DNA of 64,000 bases. Origin: Candidatus Hydrogenedentota bacterium (lineage in GTDB: Bacteria > Hydrogenedentota > Hydrogenedentia > Hydrogenedentales > JAGMZX01). The stretch lies in contig JAKQEQ010000181.1 of NCBI GenBank assembly GCA_029556545.1, forward strand, positions 1 through 64,000, written 5' to 3'. The position numbers and the translations under genes were made by a program. Below are positions 52,209-61,124 of the stretch, piece after piece. The notes beneath the pieces were generated by a model, which was not told where the DNA came from, searched no databases, and saw only the letters and a program-made list of their open reading frames with translations. How positions within the stretch are numbered: position 1 is the stretch's first letter; the number at the start of each line of letters is the position of its first letter.

Positions 52209-53219
52209 ATGGAAGGCCGTCGCGCCATAACTGGTACGGCGTTGACAACGGACAACCGGGGTAGCCAGTTGGCGGTCATAGATCAGACGCTTCCGTTCGA
52301 GCGGGCGCTTGCGGAACTCCAGGACCGGCTCAAGGAGGCCGCGTCGGACGAGGAACGGCAAACGCTCGAGGCGGAAATCGAACGCCGACGGGACGAGGTC
52401 TACGCGGACCTCACGCCTTGGCAGCGGGTTCAGTTGGCGCGCCATCCGCAACGCCCGCGAACGCTCGATTATACATCGCGGATTCTGGACGATTTCATCG
52501 AGCTGCACGGGGACCGGGCGGTAGGCGACGACCCGGCGATGGTGTGCGGGGTGGGCCGTTTTCGCGGGAAGACGGTCTTTGTGGTGGGGCAGCAAAAAGG
52601 GGTGACGACGGACGAGAAGATCAAGCGGAATTTTGGGATGGCGCACCCGTGGGGCTACCGGAAGGCGCTCCGTGTGTTCCGCATGGCGGAGCGGCTGAAC
52701 CATCCGGTGCTCACGTTTGTGGACACGCCCGCGGCCCATCCCGGGATCGAGGCGGAGCAGTACGGTCAGGGATCGGCGATAGCACAGAGTCTGTTGGCGT
52801 GCGCCGGTTTGCGGGTTCCGATTTTCGCGGTCATCCTGAGCGAGGGCGGCAGCGGCGGTGCGCTTGCGATCGCGATGGCGGACTGGGTGGCGATGTTCGA
52901 GTACGCGGTGTATATGATTTGCCCCCCGGAACGGTGTGCGGAGATTCTTTGGCGGGACGTCGAGAAGCGCGAGTTGGCGGCGGCTGCGATGAAGGTCACC
53001 GCGGCTGACCTCAAGGAGTTTGGCGTAATCGACGCCATATTGCCTGAGGCGGGCTGCGGGGCTCATCGAAACCCTGACGCGGCGGCGGATGTCTTAGCGG
53101 AGGAAATCGACCGGTTCCTGGTGGGCTGCGCCAAGGGCGCCTGGGGGCCGGAGCACCGGCAGCGCAAGTATCGCAACATGGGAGTCTGGGCGGAGGCGAG
53201 CGGTGATGGAACCCATTGA
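52209..53219 (+). CDS. accA: Acetyl-CoA carboxylase carboxyltransferase subunit alpha
   Basis: About 336 residues. RTLDYTSRILDDFIELHGDR, VGQQKGVTTDEK, RNFGMAHPWGYRKALR, FVDTPAAHPGIEAEQYGQ and LSEGGSGGALAIAMADWVAM are the family blocks. It transfers CO2 from carboxybiotin to acetyl-CoA with AccD, starting fatty-acid synthesis. accD is not here. The start is unclear: ATG 52209, TTG 52176 or TTG 52269 are possible. It overlaps the DUF167 gene. Confidence 0.94.
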   Translation: MEGRRAITGTALTTDNRGSQLAVIDQTLPFERALAELQDRLKEAASDEERQTLEAEIERRRDEVYADLTPWQRVQLARHPQRPRTLDYTSRILDDFIELHGDRAVGDDPAMVCGVGRFRGKTVFVVGQQKGVTTDEKIKRNFGMAHPWGYRKALRVFRMAERLNHPVLTFVDTPAAHPGIEAEQYGQGSAIAQSLLACAGLRVPIFAVILSEGGSGGALAIAMADWVAMFEYAVYMICPPERCAEILWRDVEKRELAAAAMKVTAADLKEFGVIDAILPEAGCGAHRNPDAAADVLAEEIDRFLVGCAKGAWGPEHRQRKYRNMGVWAEASGDGTH

Positions 53220-53493
53220 GGCAAAGGGGGATTATGTGCTGGTCCGGGTGCGGGTGCGTCCGCGAGCCGCCCGGAATGAGGTAACGAGAGGGCCGGACGG
53301 CGGCCTTTATGTCGCCTTGACGGCGGCGCCGAAGGAGGGAGAGGCCAACGCGGCGCTGCTGGCCTTCCTGGCGAAGCGGCTGGACGTGGCGAAGAGCCGG
53401 ATCACGCTGACGGCGGGGGCAAAGGCGCGGAGCAAGACGGTGCGCATCGATGGTATAGCAATAGAGGAAATTTGTCGGGTGCTAAGCGTATGA
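53206..53493 (+). CDS. DUF167 (YggU-family) protein
   Basis: 95 residues. VRVRPRAARNEVTRGPDGGL, ALTAAPKEGEANAALLAFLA and TLTAGAKARSKTVRI are the family motifs. A small, widely kept protein of unknown role. It overlaps accA by 14 nt. Confidence 0.92.
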   Translation: MEPIEAKGDYVLVRVRVRPRAARNEVTRGPDGGLYVALTAAPKEGEANAALLAFLAKRLDVAKSRITLTAGAKARSKTVRIDGIAIEEICRVLSV

Positions 53494-53550
53494 TTAGCGT
53501 CAGCGACTGGAAATTGGGCGTGTCGAAGAGGACTCCTACCAAGGGAAGGC

Positions 53551-54375
53551 ATGACTGTGGGGTTGTATGAGCAGGTGCTGGAGGCGGCGGAGACTGTCCG
53601 CCGTAAAGCCCATATCGAACCGCGCGTCGGAATAATCCTGGGCACGGGCCTTGGGAATTTTGCGGACCGCATCGAGGACTCCGTGCGGATTCCTTACGAG
53701 GCCATACCCCACTTCCCGACCTCGACGGTGGATACCCACGCCGGTGAACTGGTGCTGGGGCGGGCGGCGAACAAGCCGGTCATTGCGCTGTCGGGGCGTT
53801 TTCACTATTACGAAGGCTACTCGATGGCGCGGGTCACGTTTCCGGTGCGGGTGGCGAAAGCCCTCGGGATCGATACGCTGATTGTCTCGAACGCGGCTGG
53901 CGGGATGAATCCCCAGTTTGCCGCAGGCGACTTGATGGTGATTACGGACCACATCAATCTGATGGGCGACAATCCGCTCATCGGTCCGAATGATGATCGG
54001 CTCGGACCGCGCTTCCCTGATATGTCGGAGCCTTACGCGAAGGAACTTGTCGCGTTGGCGGAGCGGGCGGCGCTCGAACAAGGGGTACGACTGCAACGCG
54101 GGGTTTATCTCGCGGTGGCGGGACCATGCCTCGAAACACGCGCGGAATACCGTTTTATGCGGGGTATCGGAGCGGACGCGGTGGGCATGAGCACGGTGCC
54201 GGAGGTAATCGTCGCCATTCATGCGGGACTCCGGGTGTTGGGGTTTTCCGCAATTACGGACGAATGCCTGCCGGACGCGCTCGCGCCGGTGGATATCGCG
54301 AAGATCATCGCCACGGCAAACGCGGTCGAGCCGGTGCTTACGCGGATCGTGATGGAGTGTATCGCACGGATGTGA
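53551..54375 (+). CDS. punA: Purine nucleoside phosphorylase
   Basis: 274 residues. [54 protein letters not shown] and [20 protein letters not shown] with [10 protein letters not shown] are PNP (class I, trimeric) motifs. It splits purine nucleosides with phosphate. It is codirectional with accA and the PIN/TRAM gene. Confidence 0.95.
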   Translation: MTVGLYEQVLEAAETVRRKAHIEPRVGIILGTGLGNFADRIEDSVRIPYEAIPHFPTSTVDTHAGELVLGRAANKPVIALSGRFHYYEGYSMARVTFPVRVAKALGIDTLIVSNAAGGMNPQFAAGDLMVITDHINLMGDNPLIGPNDDRLGPRFPDMSEPYAKELVALAERAALEQGVRLQRGVYLAVAGPCLETRAEYRFMRGIGADAVGMSTVPEVIVAIHAGLRVLGFSAITDECLPDALAPVDIAKIIATANAVEPVLTRIVMECIARM

Positions 54376-54394
54376 TGAAATGAAACGCGGATGC

Positions 54395-54423
54395 TGGACA
54401 TGTCGTCAGTGAATCGTTATAGT
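54395..54423 (+). promoter_or_regulatory. Promoter of the PIN/TRAM-ispD-ispF operon
   Basis: TGGACA (54395-54400), 17 nt, TATAGT (54418-54423), both 5/6 to consensus, 51 nt before the ATG. Confidence 0.6.
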
Positions 54424-54473
54424 AGAGCGTTGAAAGGGAAACTGGCCGACGCGCCATACAGAGGGGGGCCGTT

Positions 54474-55532
54474 ATGGAAAAACAGCCATTATCAACCGTC
54501 GAGATGATCATCCGGGGCATTTTCGTGCTCGCGTGCGTGATCATGGGCGCTATTTGGGCGCAATACCTGCTGGACAGCCCACCAGCCAGTCCGGACGGCA
54601 GCCCACCGCTGTGGATGCTCGTCGTCGGCGGCGTTATCGGCTGCGCGGTGGCTTTTCTTGTCTTCTTGCTGTTGCACTTTGTAACGCAGGACGTATACGA
54701 GCGCATTTCACCGGCTCTGGCGTCGATCGCGCTGGCAATGATTATCGGCTATTTCATTGGCGCTTACATTCTGTCCTGGTTCCCCCATGCCGAGATTTCC
54801 TTGCGCGTGTTCGTCACGGTCTCGCTCGTGCTCGTATTCGGTTATATCGGCATCACGTTGGGGCTGACGCGGGCCTCGAACTGGGAATCACTGGTTTCCG
54901 AGGTGCGCCGAAACCGTCAAACCGGGGCGAGCTTGAAACTCGTTGACACCAGCGTGATCATCGACGGCCGGATCGCGGATATCTGCGAAAGCGGGTTTAT
55001 CGAGGGGACGCTTCTGGTGCCGCGGTTCGTTCTGACGGAATTGCAGCATATCGCGGATTCCAGCGAGGTGCTGCGCCGCGCCAAGGGACGTCGCGGCTTG
55101 GACATTTTGAAGCGGATGCAGGACGGCGATTCGCGGGTAAGTATCGAGATAATCGAGGACGATCCGAGGGAGGCGCCGGATGTCGATGCCAAGCTGGTCC
55201 GGCTGGCGCTTGCGATGCACGCGAAAATCCTGACGAACGACTTCAATTTGAACAAGGTGGCCCAGATCGAGGGAATCCAAGTGCTGAACGTGAACGATCT
55301 GGCCAACGCGCTCAAGCCCGCCCTGGTGCCGGACGAGGTGATGGAGGTGAAGATCATCAAGGAGGGCAAGGAGCCCACGCAAGGCGTTGGTTATCTCGAC
55401 GACGGCACGATGATCGTGGTGGACAACGGCCGGGCGCACGTCGGCAGGACGGTCTCCGTGGTGGTGACGAGCGTCCTGCAAACGGCGGCGGGACGCATGA
55501 TCTTCACGCGATTCAACGGCGAGGTCAGGTGA
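54474..55532 (+). CDS. Membrane PIN/TRAM domain protein (YacL-like)
   Basis: 352 residues. Four membrane helices (about 10-130), then a PIN nuclease domain starting KLVDTSVIIDGRIADI with ILTNDFNLNKVAQI, and a C-terminal TRAM RNA-binding domain (about 290-350). The same order and the link to ispD/ispF are seen in Firmicutes (yacL). A role in RNA processing is expected; the target is not known. The stop overlaps the ispD GTG. Confidence 0.9.
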   Translation: MEKQPLSTVEMIIRGIFVLACVIMGAIWAQYLLDSPPASPDGSPPLWMLVVGGVIGCAVAFLVFLLLHFVTQDVYERISPALASIALAMIIGYFIGAYILSWFPHAEISLRVFVTVSLVLVFGYIGITLGLTRASNWESLVSEVRRNRQTGASLKLVDTSVIIDGRIADICESGFIEGTLLVPRFVLTELQHIADSSEVLRRAKGRRGLDILKRMQDGDSRVSIEIIEDDPREAPDVDAKLVRLALAMHAKILTNDFNLNKVAQIEGIQVLNVNDLANALKPALVPDEVMEVKIIKEGKEPTQGVGYLDDGTMIVVDNGRAHVGRTVSVVVTSVLQTAAGRMIFTRFNGEVR

Positions 55533-56218
55533 AGGCGCAACTTCTGGTTCCCGCGGCGGGTATTGGGACGCGTCTGGGCGCGGAGGTTCCCAAAGCGCTC
55601 ACCGAGATCGAGGGAAAGCCGCTGCTTGTGCGAACCCTTGAGCGCGCGGCGATCCCCGAGTGCCTCTCCCCCGCCGTCATCACGATTCCGCCCGAATCGC
55701 GCGAGGCCTTTGACGCGGCCTTGCGGGCTTGGTTTCCGGCCCATGCATACCATCTGGCGGCGGGCGGACGTGAGCGGCAGCATTCGGTCGCAAACGGTCT
55801 TGTGGCGCTGGACGCGGACACGGAGATTGTCATTATTCATGATGCCGCCCGGCCGTTCGTGCCCGTCGAAGCGGTGCGGGCGTCAGTGGAAGCCGCAATT
55901 GCATATGGTGCGGCCACGGTCGCAATTCCGGTAACGGACACCATTCTTGAGGGCGACGACGCGGCGTTTCTCGAACGTACCCCGGAACGCCGGAAGCTCT
56001 GGGCCTGTCAAACGCCGCAGACGTTTCGCGTAACGGTCATCCGCGAGGCGCACGCCCGCGCGGCACGTGACGACATGCTGCTGACGGACGACGCTTCGCT
56101 CGTGCGAGCCTACGGGGGAAAGGTCAAGCTGGTTCTCGGCAGTCCGCTTAATTTCAAGATTACAACGCCGGCGGACCTGCAACTGGCCCGCCTCATCATT
56201 CGCGAGGGGTTGACATGA
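55529..56218 (+). CDS. ispD: 2-C-methyl-D-erythritol 4-phosphate cytidylyltransferase
   Basis: 229 residues. LVPAAGIGTRLGAEVPKAL is the CTP-binding loop, IHDAARPFVP and VTDTILEGD follow, LWACQTPQTFRV and LLTDDASLV close the site. MEP isoprenoid pathway. GTG start overlaps the PIN/TRAM stop; ATGA overlap with ispF. Confidence 0.96.
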   Translation: MKAQLLVPAAGIGTRLGAEVPKALTEIEGKPLLVRTLERAAIPECLSPAVITIPPESREAFDAALRAWFPAHAYHLAAGGRERQHSVANGLVALDADTEIVIIHDAARPFVPVEAVRASVEAAIAYGAATVAIPVTDTILEGDDAAFLERTPERRKLWACQTPQTFRVTVIREAHARAARDDMLLTDDASLVRAYGGKVKLVLGSPLNFKITTPADLQLARLIIREGLT

Positions 56219-56691
56219 TCCGCATCGGCATAGGATACGACCTGCACCGCCTGATACCGGGCCGCCCGCTGGTTCTCGGCGGCGTCACCATACCGCATGA
56301 GAAGGGCCTCGCGGGGCACTCGGACGCGGACGCATTGTGTCACGCAGTCACGGACGCAGTGTTGGGCGCGTTGGCGCTGGGCGACATCGGCGGCCATTTC
56401 CCGGACACGGACCCGCGCTACGGGAACGCGAACAGCCTGCAATTGTTGGAGGCGGTGGTGCGCCTGGCGCATAACACGGGGTACCGGGTCGTAAACGTGG
56501 ACGCGAATATCATTGTACAACGGCCGAAGATGCAGCCGTATATCGACGCCATGCGCCAGCGGCTCGCCGAGGCGCTGCAAACGGACAAGGCGCGCGTTTC
56601 CGTGAAAGCCAAGACGAACGAGAATGTAGGTCCGGAAGGGCGCGAGGAGGCCATAAGCGCCGAGGCCGTGGTGCTGCTGGAATCGGGCTGA
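56215..56691 (+). CDS. ispF: 2-C-methyl-D-erythritol 2,4-cyclodiphosphate synthase
   Basis: 158 residues. IGIGYDLHRLIPGRPLVLGG (Asp, His zinc ligands), GHSDADALCHAVTDAVLGAL, GDIGGHFPDTDPRY and AKTNENVGPEGREEAI are the family blocks. It follows IspD in the MEP pathway by two steps; IspE is elsewhere. Confidence 0.97.
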   Translation: MIRIGIGYDLHRLIPGRPLVLGGVTIPHEKGLAGHSDADALCHAVTDAVLGALALGDIGGHFPDTDPRYGNANSLQLLEAVVRLAHNTGYRVVNVDANIIVQRPKMQPYIDAMRQRLAEALQTDKARVSVKAKTNENVGPEGREEAISAEAVVLLESG

Positions 56692-56696
56692 AGGAG

Positions 56697-56715
56697 CGGG
56701 GGCGTCTCGCCCCCG
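56697..56715. terminator. Perfect GC-rich hairpin after ispF
   Basis: CGGGGGCG-TCT-CGCCCCCG, 8 bp, begins 5 nt after the ispF stop. It lacks a T-run, so it may pause or terminate transcription, or mark the mRNA end. Confidence 0.5.
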
Positions 56716-56727
56716 AATGAAGAGTAA

Positions 56728-56766
56728 CCCTCACCCTGGCCCTCTCCCTCGGGGAGAGGGAGGGGC
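56728..56766. repeat. CCCTCACCCTGGCCCTCTCC-type dispersed repeat
   Basis: A motif found in many bacterial and environmental genomes. CCCTCTCCC-TCG-GGGAGAGGG (56740-56760) forms a 9-bp hairpin. Its right end (GGGAGGGG) provides the tlyA ribosome site. Its translation gives the NPHPGPLPRGEG string often mis-annotated as protein. Confidence 0.7.
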
Positions 56767-56770
56767 AGTT

Positions 56771-57505
56771 ATGAAGAAGCAACGTTTGGACATGCTCGTG
56801 CAGCAGCAGGCCGGAGTTTCACGGTCCCGCGCGCAGGGACTGATTCGAGCGGGGCAGGTCTGGTTCGGCAACGAGCGTCTCGATAAACCGGGACTGCATC
56901 TCCCGGAGGACAGCATCCTCGACATTCGGGCGCAGCCGCGCTTTGTCAGCCGGGGCGGCGATAAGCTCGAAGCCGCGTTCGAGGCGTTCGCGATCGACGT
57001 GACGGACCGCGTCGCCATCGACGTGGGCGCGTCCACGGGCGGATTCACGGACTGCCTGCTGCAGCACGGCGCGGCCCGCGTGTACGCGGTGGACGTCGGC
57101 TATGGCCAACTGGCCTGGAAGCTTCGTCAGGACCCGCGCGTCGTGGTGCTCGAACGGACGAACATTCGCCATCTGACGCGGGACCGGCTTACGGACCCGC
57201 CCGCGTTCTTCACGGTGGATTGTTCGTTTATCTCGTTGCGGCTGGTGTTGCCGCCACTCGTCGAACTGCTGGCCGCGAACCCGGAGGGCGTCGTGCTCAT
57301 CAAGCCGCAATTCGAGGCGGGGCGCGACCAAGTCGGCAAAGGAGGGGTGGTGCGGGATGAGGAGGTCCATGAGCAGGTCATTGCACAGGTTCGCGAGGCG
57401 GCGCGGCAGGTGGGATTCGCGCGGATCGATGTGATACCCTCGCCCCTGCTCGGCCCCGCCGGTAATCGGGAATTCCTGGCATACCTGCGCGAAATGTGCG
57501 CGTGA
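56771..57505 (+). CDS. tlyA: TlyA-family rRNA 2'-O-methyltransferase
   Basis: 244 residues. The N-terminal S4 RNA-binding domain (RLDMLVQQQAGVSRSRAQGL) and FVSRGGDKLEAAFEAF precede an FtsJ-like SAM domain with AIDVGASTGGFTDCLLQ, VYAVDVGYGQL and VLIKPQFEAGRDQVGKGGVV. In Mycobacterium TlyA modifies 16S and 23S rRNA. The ATG 56771 is used. Confidence 0.93.
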   Translation: MKKQRLDMLVQQQAGVSRSRAQGLIRAGQVWFGNERLDKPGLHLPEDSILDIRAQPRFVSRGGDKLEAAFEAFAIDVTDRVAIDVGASTGGFTDCLLQHGAARVYAVDVGYGQLAWKLRQDPRVVVLERTNIRHLTRDRLTDPPAFFTVDCSFISLRLVLPPLVELLAANPEGVVLIKPQFEAGRDQVGKGGVVRDEEVHEQVIAQVREAARQVGFARIDVIPSPLLGPAGNREFLAYLREMCA

Positions 57506-57545
57506 CGCCGGGGCGGGGACCGGGGCGCCGCACCACGAAACAACC

Positions 57546-59210
57546 ATGCTCGAAACGCTGCGCATCCAGAATTACGCCCTAATCGATGCGGTGGAAATGG
57601 ATTTCCGCGGCGGCTTCAATGCCCTGACGGGCGAAACCGGCGCGGGAAAGTCCATTCTCATCGGCGCCCTCGAACTTGTGCTCGGCGCGCGCGCCTCGGG
57701 CGAGATGCTGCGCGAAGGCGCCGATCGCGCGAGCATCGAGGCCGTGTTCCGGGTTCCACGACCGAGCGCGCGCCTCAGACGCATCTTGAAGACTCACGAT
57801 ATCGAGACCGCCGAGGGGGAACTGCTGTTGAGTCGCACCCTCACTGCGGACGGCCGTAGCCGGGGCTATGTCTCGGGCGTACTAACGCCGCTCGCGGTGC
57901 TCGCCGAGATCGGCGATGAACTGGTCGATCTGCACGGCCAGCACGAACACCAATCGCTTCTCAAGCCGGACCGGCAGCTCGACCTCCTGGACGCCTTCGG
58001 CGGCGCGGAGAAAGACGCCGCAGCCGTGGCGGATCAGGTCGAGGCGCTGCGCGCGCTGGACCGCGAGCTTGCCGGCCTCGAGACCGATTATCGCGAAAGA
58101 GTGCGCCAACTGGAGTTTCTGCGTTTCGAGGTCAACGAGATCGACGCGGCCGCGATTTCTCCGGGGGAGGAGGAGGAAGTTCGGAGCAGGTTGAATCTCA
58201 TTACGAACGCGGAGCAGGTCTACTCGCTGACAAGCCGCGTGTATGCCCTGCTTTATGAGAACGAGGATCAGACAGCCATAGACCTGATCGCCGCCGCCTC
58301 GCACGATCTTGACGAATTGGCGAGTATTGACGAGCGGTTCCGCGTTCTGGCCGGACAACTGGCGGAATTGCGGACGGGCGTCGAGGCGGTCGCGGGCGAG
58401 ACGCGCGGCTGCGCCGACGGCCTCGAGTTCGACCCACAGGAACTCGAGCGGCTCAACGCGCGCCTCGCGCTCCTGCGCGATTTGAAACGCAAGTACGGGG
58501 GAAGCATCGAGGAAATCCTGGCCTACCGCGAGAAGGCGGCGGCGCAACTCGATGCTTACGAAAAGCGCGATGAACGGCTGGCCGCCCTGCGCCGGGAACG
58601 GGAAGCGCTAGACGCGGCGACACAGTCGGCGGCGCGGTCGCTTTCGCGCAAGCGCGCCGCGGCGGCCCAGCGCCTGAACAAGAAAGTCACCGACACGCTT
58701 CAGGAACTGGGCATGAAAGGCGGCAGTTTCCGGGCGCAACTCGAGCGGGTTTCCCTGTGCGCCCAAGGCGTGGATCGGGTCGAATTCCTGCTCGCGGCGA
58801 ACCCGGGCGAGCGCCTCAAGCCGCTGCGGCAGGTGGCCTCGGGCGGCGAAATCTCGCGTATTATGCTCGCGCTCAAGGCGGTCTTCGCCGAGGCCGACCA
58901 CATCCCCACGCTGATATTCGACGAAATCGACGCTGGCGTAGGCGGCGCAATGGCGCGGAAGGTCGCGGACAAGATCAGGGATCTCGCGCGGACGCATCAG
59001 GTGGTCTGCATCACACACATTCCGCAGATTGCCGCCGTGGCACAGGCGCACTTCAGCGTCACCAAGGAAACGACTGGCAAGCGCACAACCACGCGGGTCG
59101 AGGAAGTGAAAGCTGATGCACGGGTCGCCGAGGTGGCGCGCCTGCTTGATGGTTCGGTTTCGAAGGTCAGCCTCGAACACGCGCGCGCCCTGCTGCGAGA
59201 CGCCGGCTGA
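57546..59210 (+). CDS. recN: DNA repair ATPase RecN
   Basis: 554 residues. LTGETGAGKSILIGALELVL is Walker A, LVDLHGQHEHQSLLKPDRQL is specific for RecN, coiled coils fill about 155-370, VASGGEISRIMLALK is the ABC signature and LIFDEIDAGVGG Walker B. SMC-like protein for double-strand-break repair. No SOS box was seen in the 40 nt upstream. Confidence 0.97.
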   Translation: MLETLRIQNYALIDAVEMDFRGGFNALTGETGAGKSILIGALELVLGARASGEMLREGADRASIEAVFRVPRPSARLRRILKTHDIETAEGELLLSRTLTADGRSRGYVSGVLTPLAVLAEIGDELVDLHGQHEHQSLLKPDRQLDLLDAFGGAEKDAAAVADQVEALRALDRELAGLETDYRERVRQLEFLRFEVNEIDAAAISPGEEEEVRSRLNLITNAEQVYSLTSRVYALLYENEDQTAIDLIAAASHDLDELASIDERFRVLAGQLAELRTGVEAVAGETRGCADGLEFDPQELERLNARLALLRDLKRKYGGSIEEILAYREKAAAQLDAYEKRDERLAALRREREALDAATQSAARSLSRKRAAAAQRLNKKVTDTLQELGMKGGSFRAQLERVSLCAQGVDRVEFLLAANPGERLKPLRQVASGGEISRIMLALKAVFAEADHIPTLIFDEIDAGVGGAMARKVADKIRDLARTHQVVCITHIPQIAAVAQAHFSVTKETTGKRTTTRVEEVKADARVAEVARLLDGSVSKVSLEHARALLRDAG

Positions 59211-59222
59211 AGGAGGGTTTTC

Positions 59223-59801
59223 GTGCATTCCATGCGCATCAAAATCGGGGTCATGGGCTCGGCGGGCGGCGAAATGCAGCCCGAGATCATGGAAAAGTGC
59301 GTCGAGATGGGCCGGGCCATCGCCGACGAAGGCTGCGCGATCCTGACGGGCGGCTGCCCGGGTCTCCCCCACGCCGCCGTGATCGGCTGCAAGCAGAACG
59401 CCGGCCTGACCGTCGGCGTATCCCCCGCCATGAGCCTGGACGAACACGTGAATGTTTACGGCAGCCCGACCGACCACATCGACGTCATGATCTACACGGG
59501 GTCCGGCCTCATGGGCCGCGAAGTAATCGGCGTGCGCAGTTGCGACATAGTCATCATCGTCGGCGGGCGGTCCGGCACACTCGGTGAGTTCGCCATCGCC
59601 TACGACGAGGGCCGGCCCATCGGCGTGCTCACAGGCACGGGCGGGGTGGCGGACCACATCGATGACTTCCTGCCCATCATCAAGAAGCAAACCGGGTCCC
59701 GCATCATTTACGACGCCGATCCGAGGCGGCTCGTGCAGCGCTGCGTCGCGGAATACAGGAAGAACCCGCCGCGTATCCGCCAGCGCGAAGCATCGGGCTA
59801 G
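59223..59801 (+). CDS. LOG-like (SLOG Rossmann) protein
   Basis: 192 residues. IGVMGSAGGEMQPEI, GCAILTGGCPGLPHAAVIG and VGGRSGTLGEFAIAYDEGRP with IGVLTG follow the TIGR00725/LOG pattern (GGxGTxxE). LOG proteins of plants free cytokinins from nucleotides; bacterial relatives are mostly untested. GAAGGAGGG before the GTG start. It lies 12 nt after recN. Confidence 0.82.
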   Translation: MHSMRIKIGVMGSAGGEMQPEIMEKCVEMGRAIADEGCAILTGGCPGLPHAAVIGCKQNAGLTVGVSPAMSLDEHVNVYGSPTDHIDVMIYTGSGLMGREVIGVRSCDIVIIVGGRSGTLGEFAIAYDEGRPIGVLTGTGGVADHIDDFLPIIKKQTGSRIIYDADPRRLVQRCVAEYRKNPPRIRQREASG

Positions 59802-59860
59802 GGCGACACTTCTTGACTGCCGCTGAGCGTCCCCTCGAAACGACAAAGGAAACGAATAGC

Positions 59861-61063
59861 ATGTCCGCGCCGACTATCCGTTATGAACTTGAGAGCAAGT
59901 TCGGGTCCGTTTATGGGCCGGAAGAGGAACAGGCCGTGCTCGCCGTGCTGCGTCAGGGCGCGCCCACCTCGGGGAACGCCTGCCTGCAATTCGAGCGGGA
60001 CTTCGCCGCCTACTGCGGCACGCGGCACGCGCGCGTCGTCTCGAACGGAACCGCCGCCCTGTTTCTCTCGCTCGTGGCGTTGGGCGTCAAGCCGGGCGAC
60101 CGCGTGCTGACCACGCCGCTGACGTGGATCGCCACGGCCGCCGCGGGCGCGACGCTCGGGGCCGAGGTCGATTTTGTGGACATCGACCCCGAGACGTACA
60201 ACCTGGACCCGAATCGGCTGGCCGAGAAACTCACGCCCAATACGAAGGTCGTGCTCCCGGTTCATCTCTACGGCCAGTGCTGCGACATGGACCCGATCCT
60301 CGAACTGGGCCGCGATCACGGCTTCGCCATTGTCGAGGACGCCTGCCATGCCGTCGGGGCCACGTACAAAGGGCGCATGGCGGGCGCAATGGGGGCCGCG
60401 GGCTGTTTCAGTTTCCATGAGCAAAAGAACATGTCCACGTTGGGCGAGGGCGGCATGATTGTCACGGACGACCCCGACCTGTTCGAGCGGGTCGCCCTTT
60501 ATCGATCCCATTGCACGCGCGTGTATGGCGCCAGCACGAAATACTGCCGGCTCGATGAGGCGCGTTTTCCGATGGGCAAGCGCTTCTGGTGGCAGGATTT
60601 CGACGACACGGGTTACAACTTCCGTATGGCGGACATCCAGGCCGCGGTCGGGATCGAGCAACTAAAGAAACTCGACGGCTTCAATCAACGGCGCATCGAG
60701 TTGGCGGCGTACCTCACCGAGCGTTTGCGGGATATTCCGGGATTGAAGACGCCGCGCGTGATGCCGGACCGGAGGCACGTCTTCCACCTTTACCCGCTCG
60801 AGATAGACGCCGTCCATTTCGGCGTGAGCAAGGATGACTTTATCTACGCGATGCTACACGAGCACGGCATCAAGTTCGGGACGCATTATATTCCGCTGCA
60901 TTACAGCACGGCGTTCAAGAAGCGCGGCTTCACGCGGGGGCAGTTCCCCGCCGCCGAGGGGGTCGCGGAACGGCTTGTCACGTTGCCGCTGCATCCGAGG
61001 CTGACTTTCGAGGCCCTGGATTATATGATTGGCTGTATTCGAGGATTGGGGCAAAGGCGGTGA
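59861..61063 (+). CDS. DegT/DnrJ/EryC1/StrS-family sugar aminotransferase
   Basis: 400 residues. VVSNGTAALFLSLVALGV, TPLTWIATAAAGATLGAEVD, VHLYGQCCDMDPI, VEDACHAVGATYKGR and SFHEQKNMSTLGEGGM (PLP Lys189) are family blocks. These enzymes aminate nucleotide keto-sugars for glycan or antibiotic synthesis. The RmlB product could be a substrate, but the genes are far apart. Confidence 0.9.
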   Translation: MSAPTIRYELESKFGSVYGPEEEQAVLAVLRQGAPTSGNACLQFERDFAAYCGTRHARVVSNGTAALFLSLVALGVKPGDRVLTTPLTWIATAAAGATLGAEVDFVDIDPETYNLDPNRLAEKLTPNTKVVLPVHLYGQCCDMDPILELGRDHGFAIVEDACHAVGATYKGRMAGAMGAAGCFSFHEQKNMSTLGEGGMIVTDDPDLFERVALYRSHCTRVYGASTKYCRLDEARFPMGKRFWWQDFDDTGYNFRMADIQAAVGIEQLKKLDGFNQRRIELAAYLTERLRDIPGLKTPRVMPDRRHVFHLYPLEIDAVHFGVSKDDFIYAMLHEHGIKFGTHYIPLHYSTAFKKRGFTRGQFPAAEGVAERLVTLPLHPRLTFEALDYMIGCIRGLGQRR

Positions 61064-61124
61064 GGGTGAGGGGAAGGGCGATTACGATTACTAACACGAG
61101 CACGAGTATGGCGAGAGGAAAATC

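Noticed and set aside
56717-56770. Longer N-terminus of TlyA (NPHPGPLPRGEG)
   Set aside because: This is the translation of a known dispersed repeat, a frequent mis-annotation.
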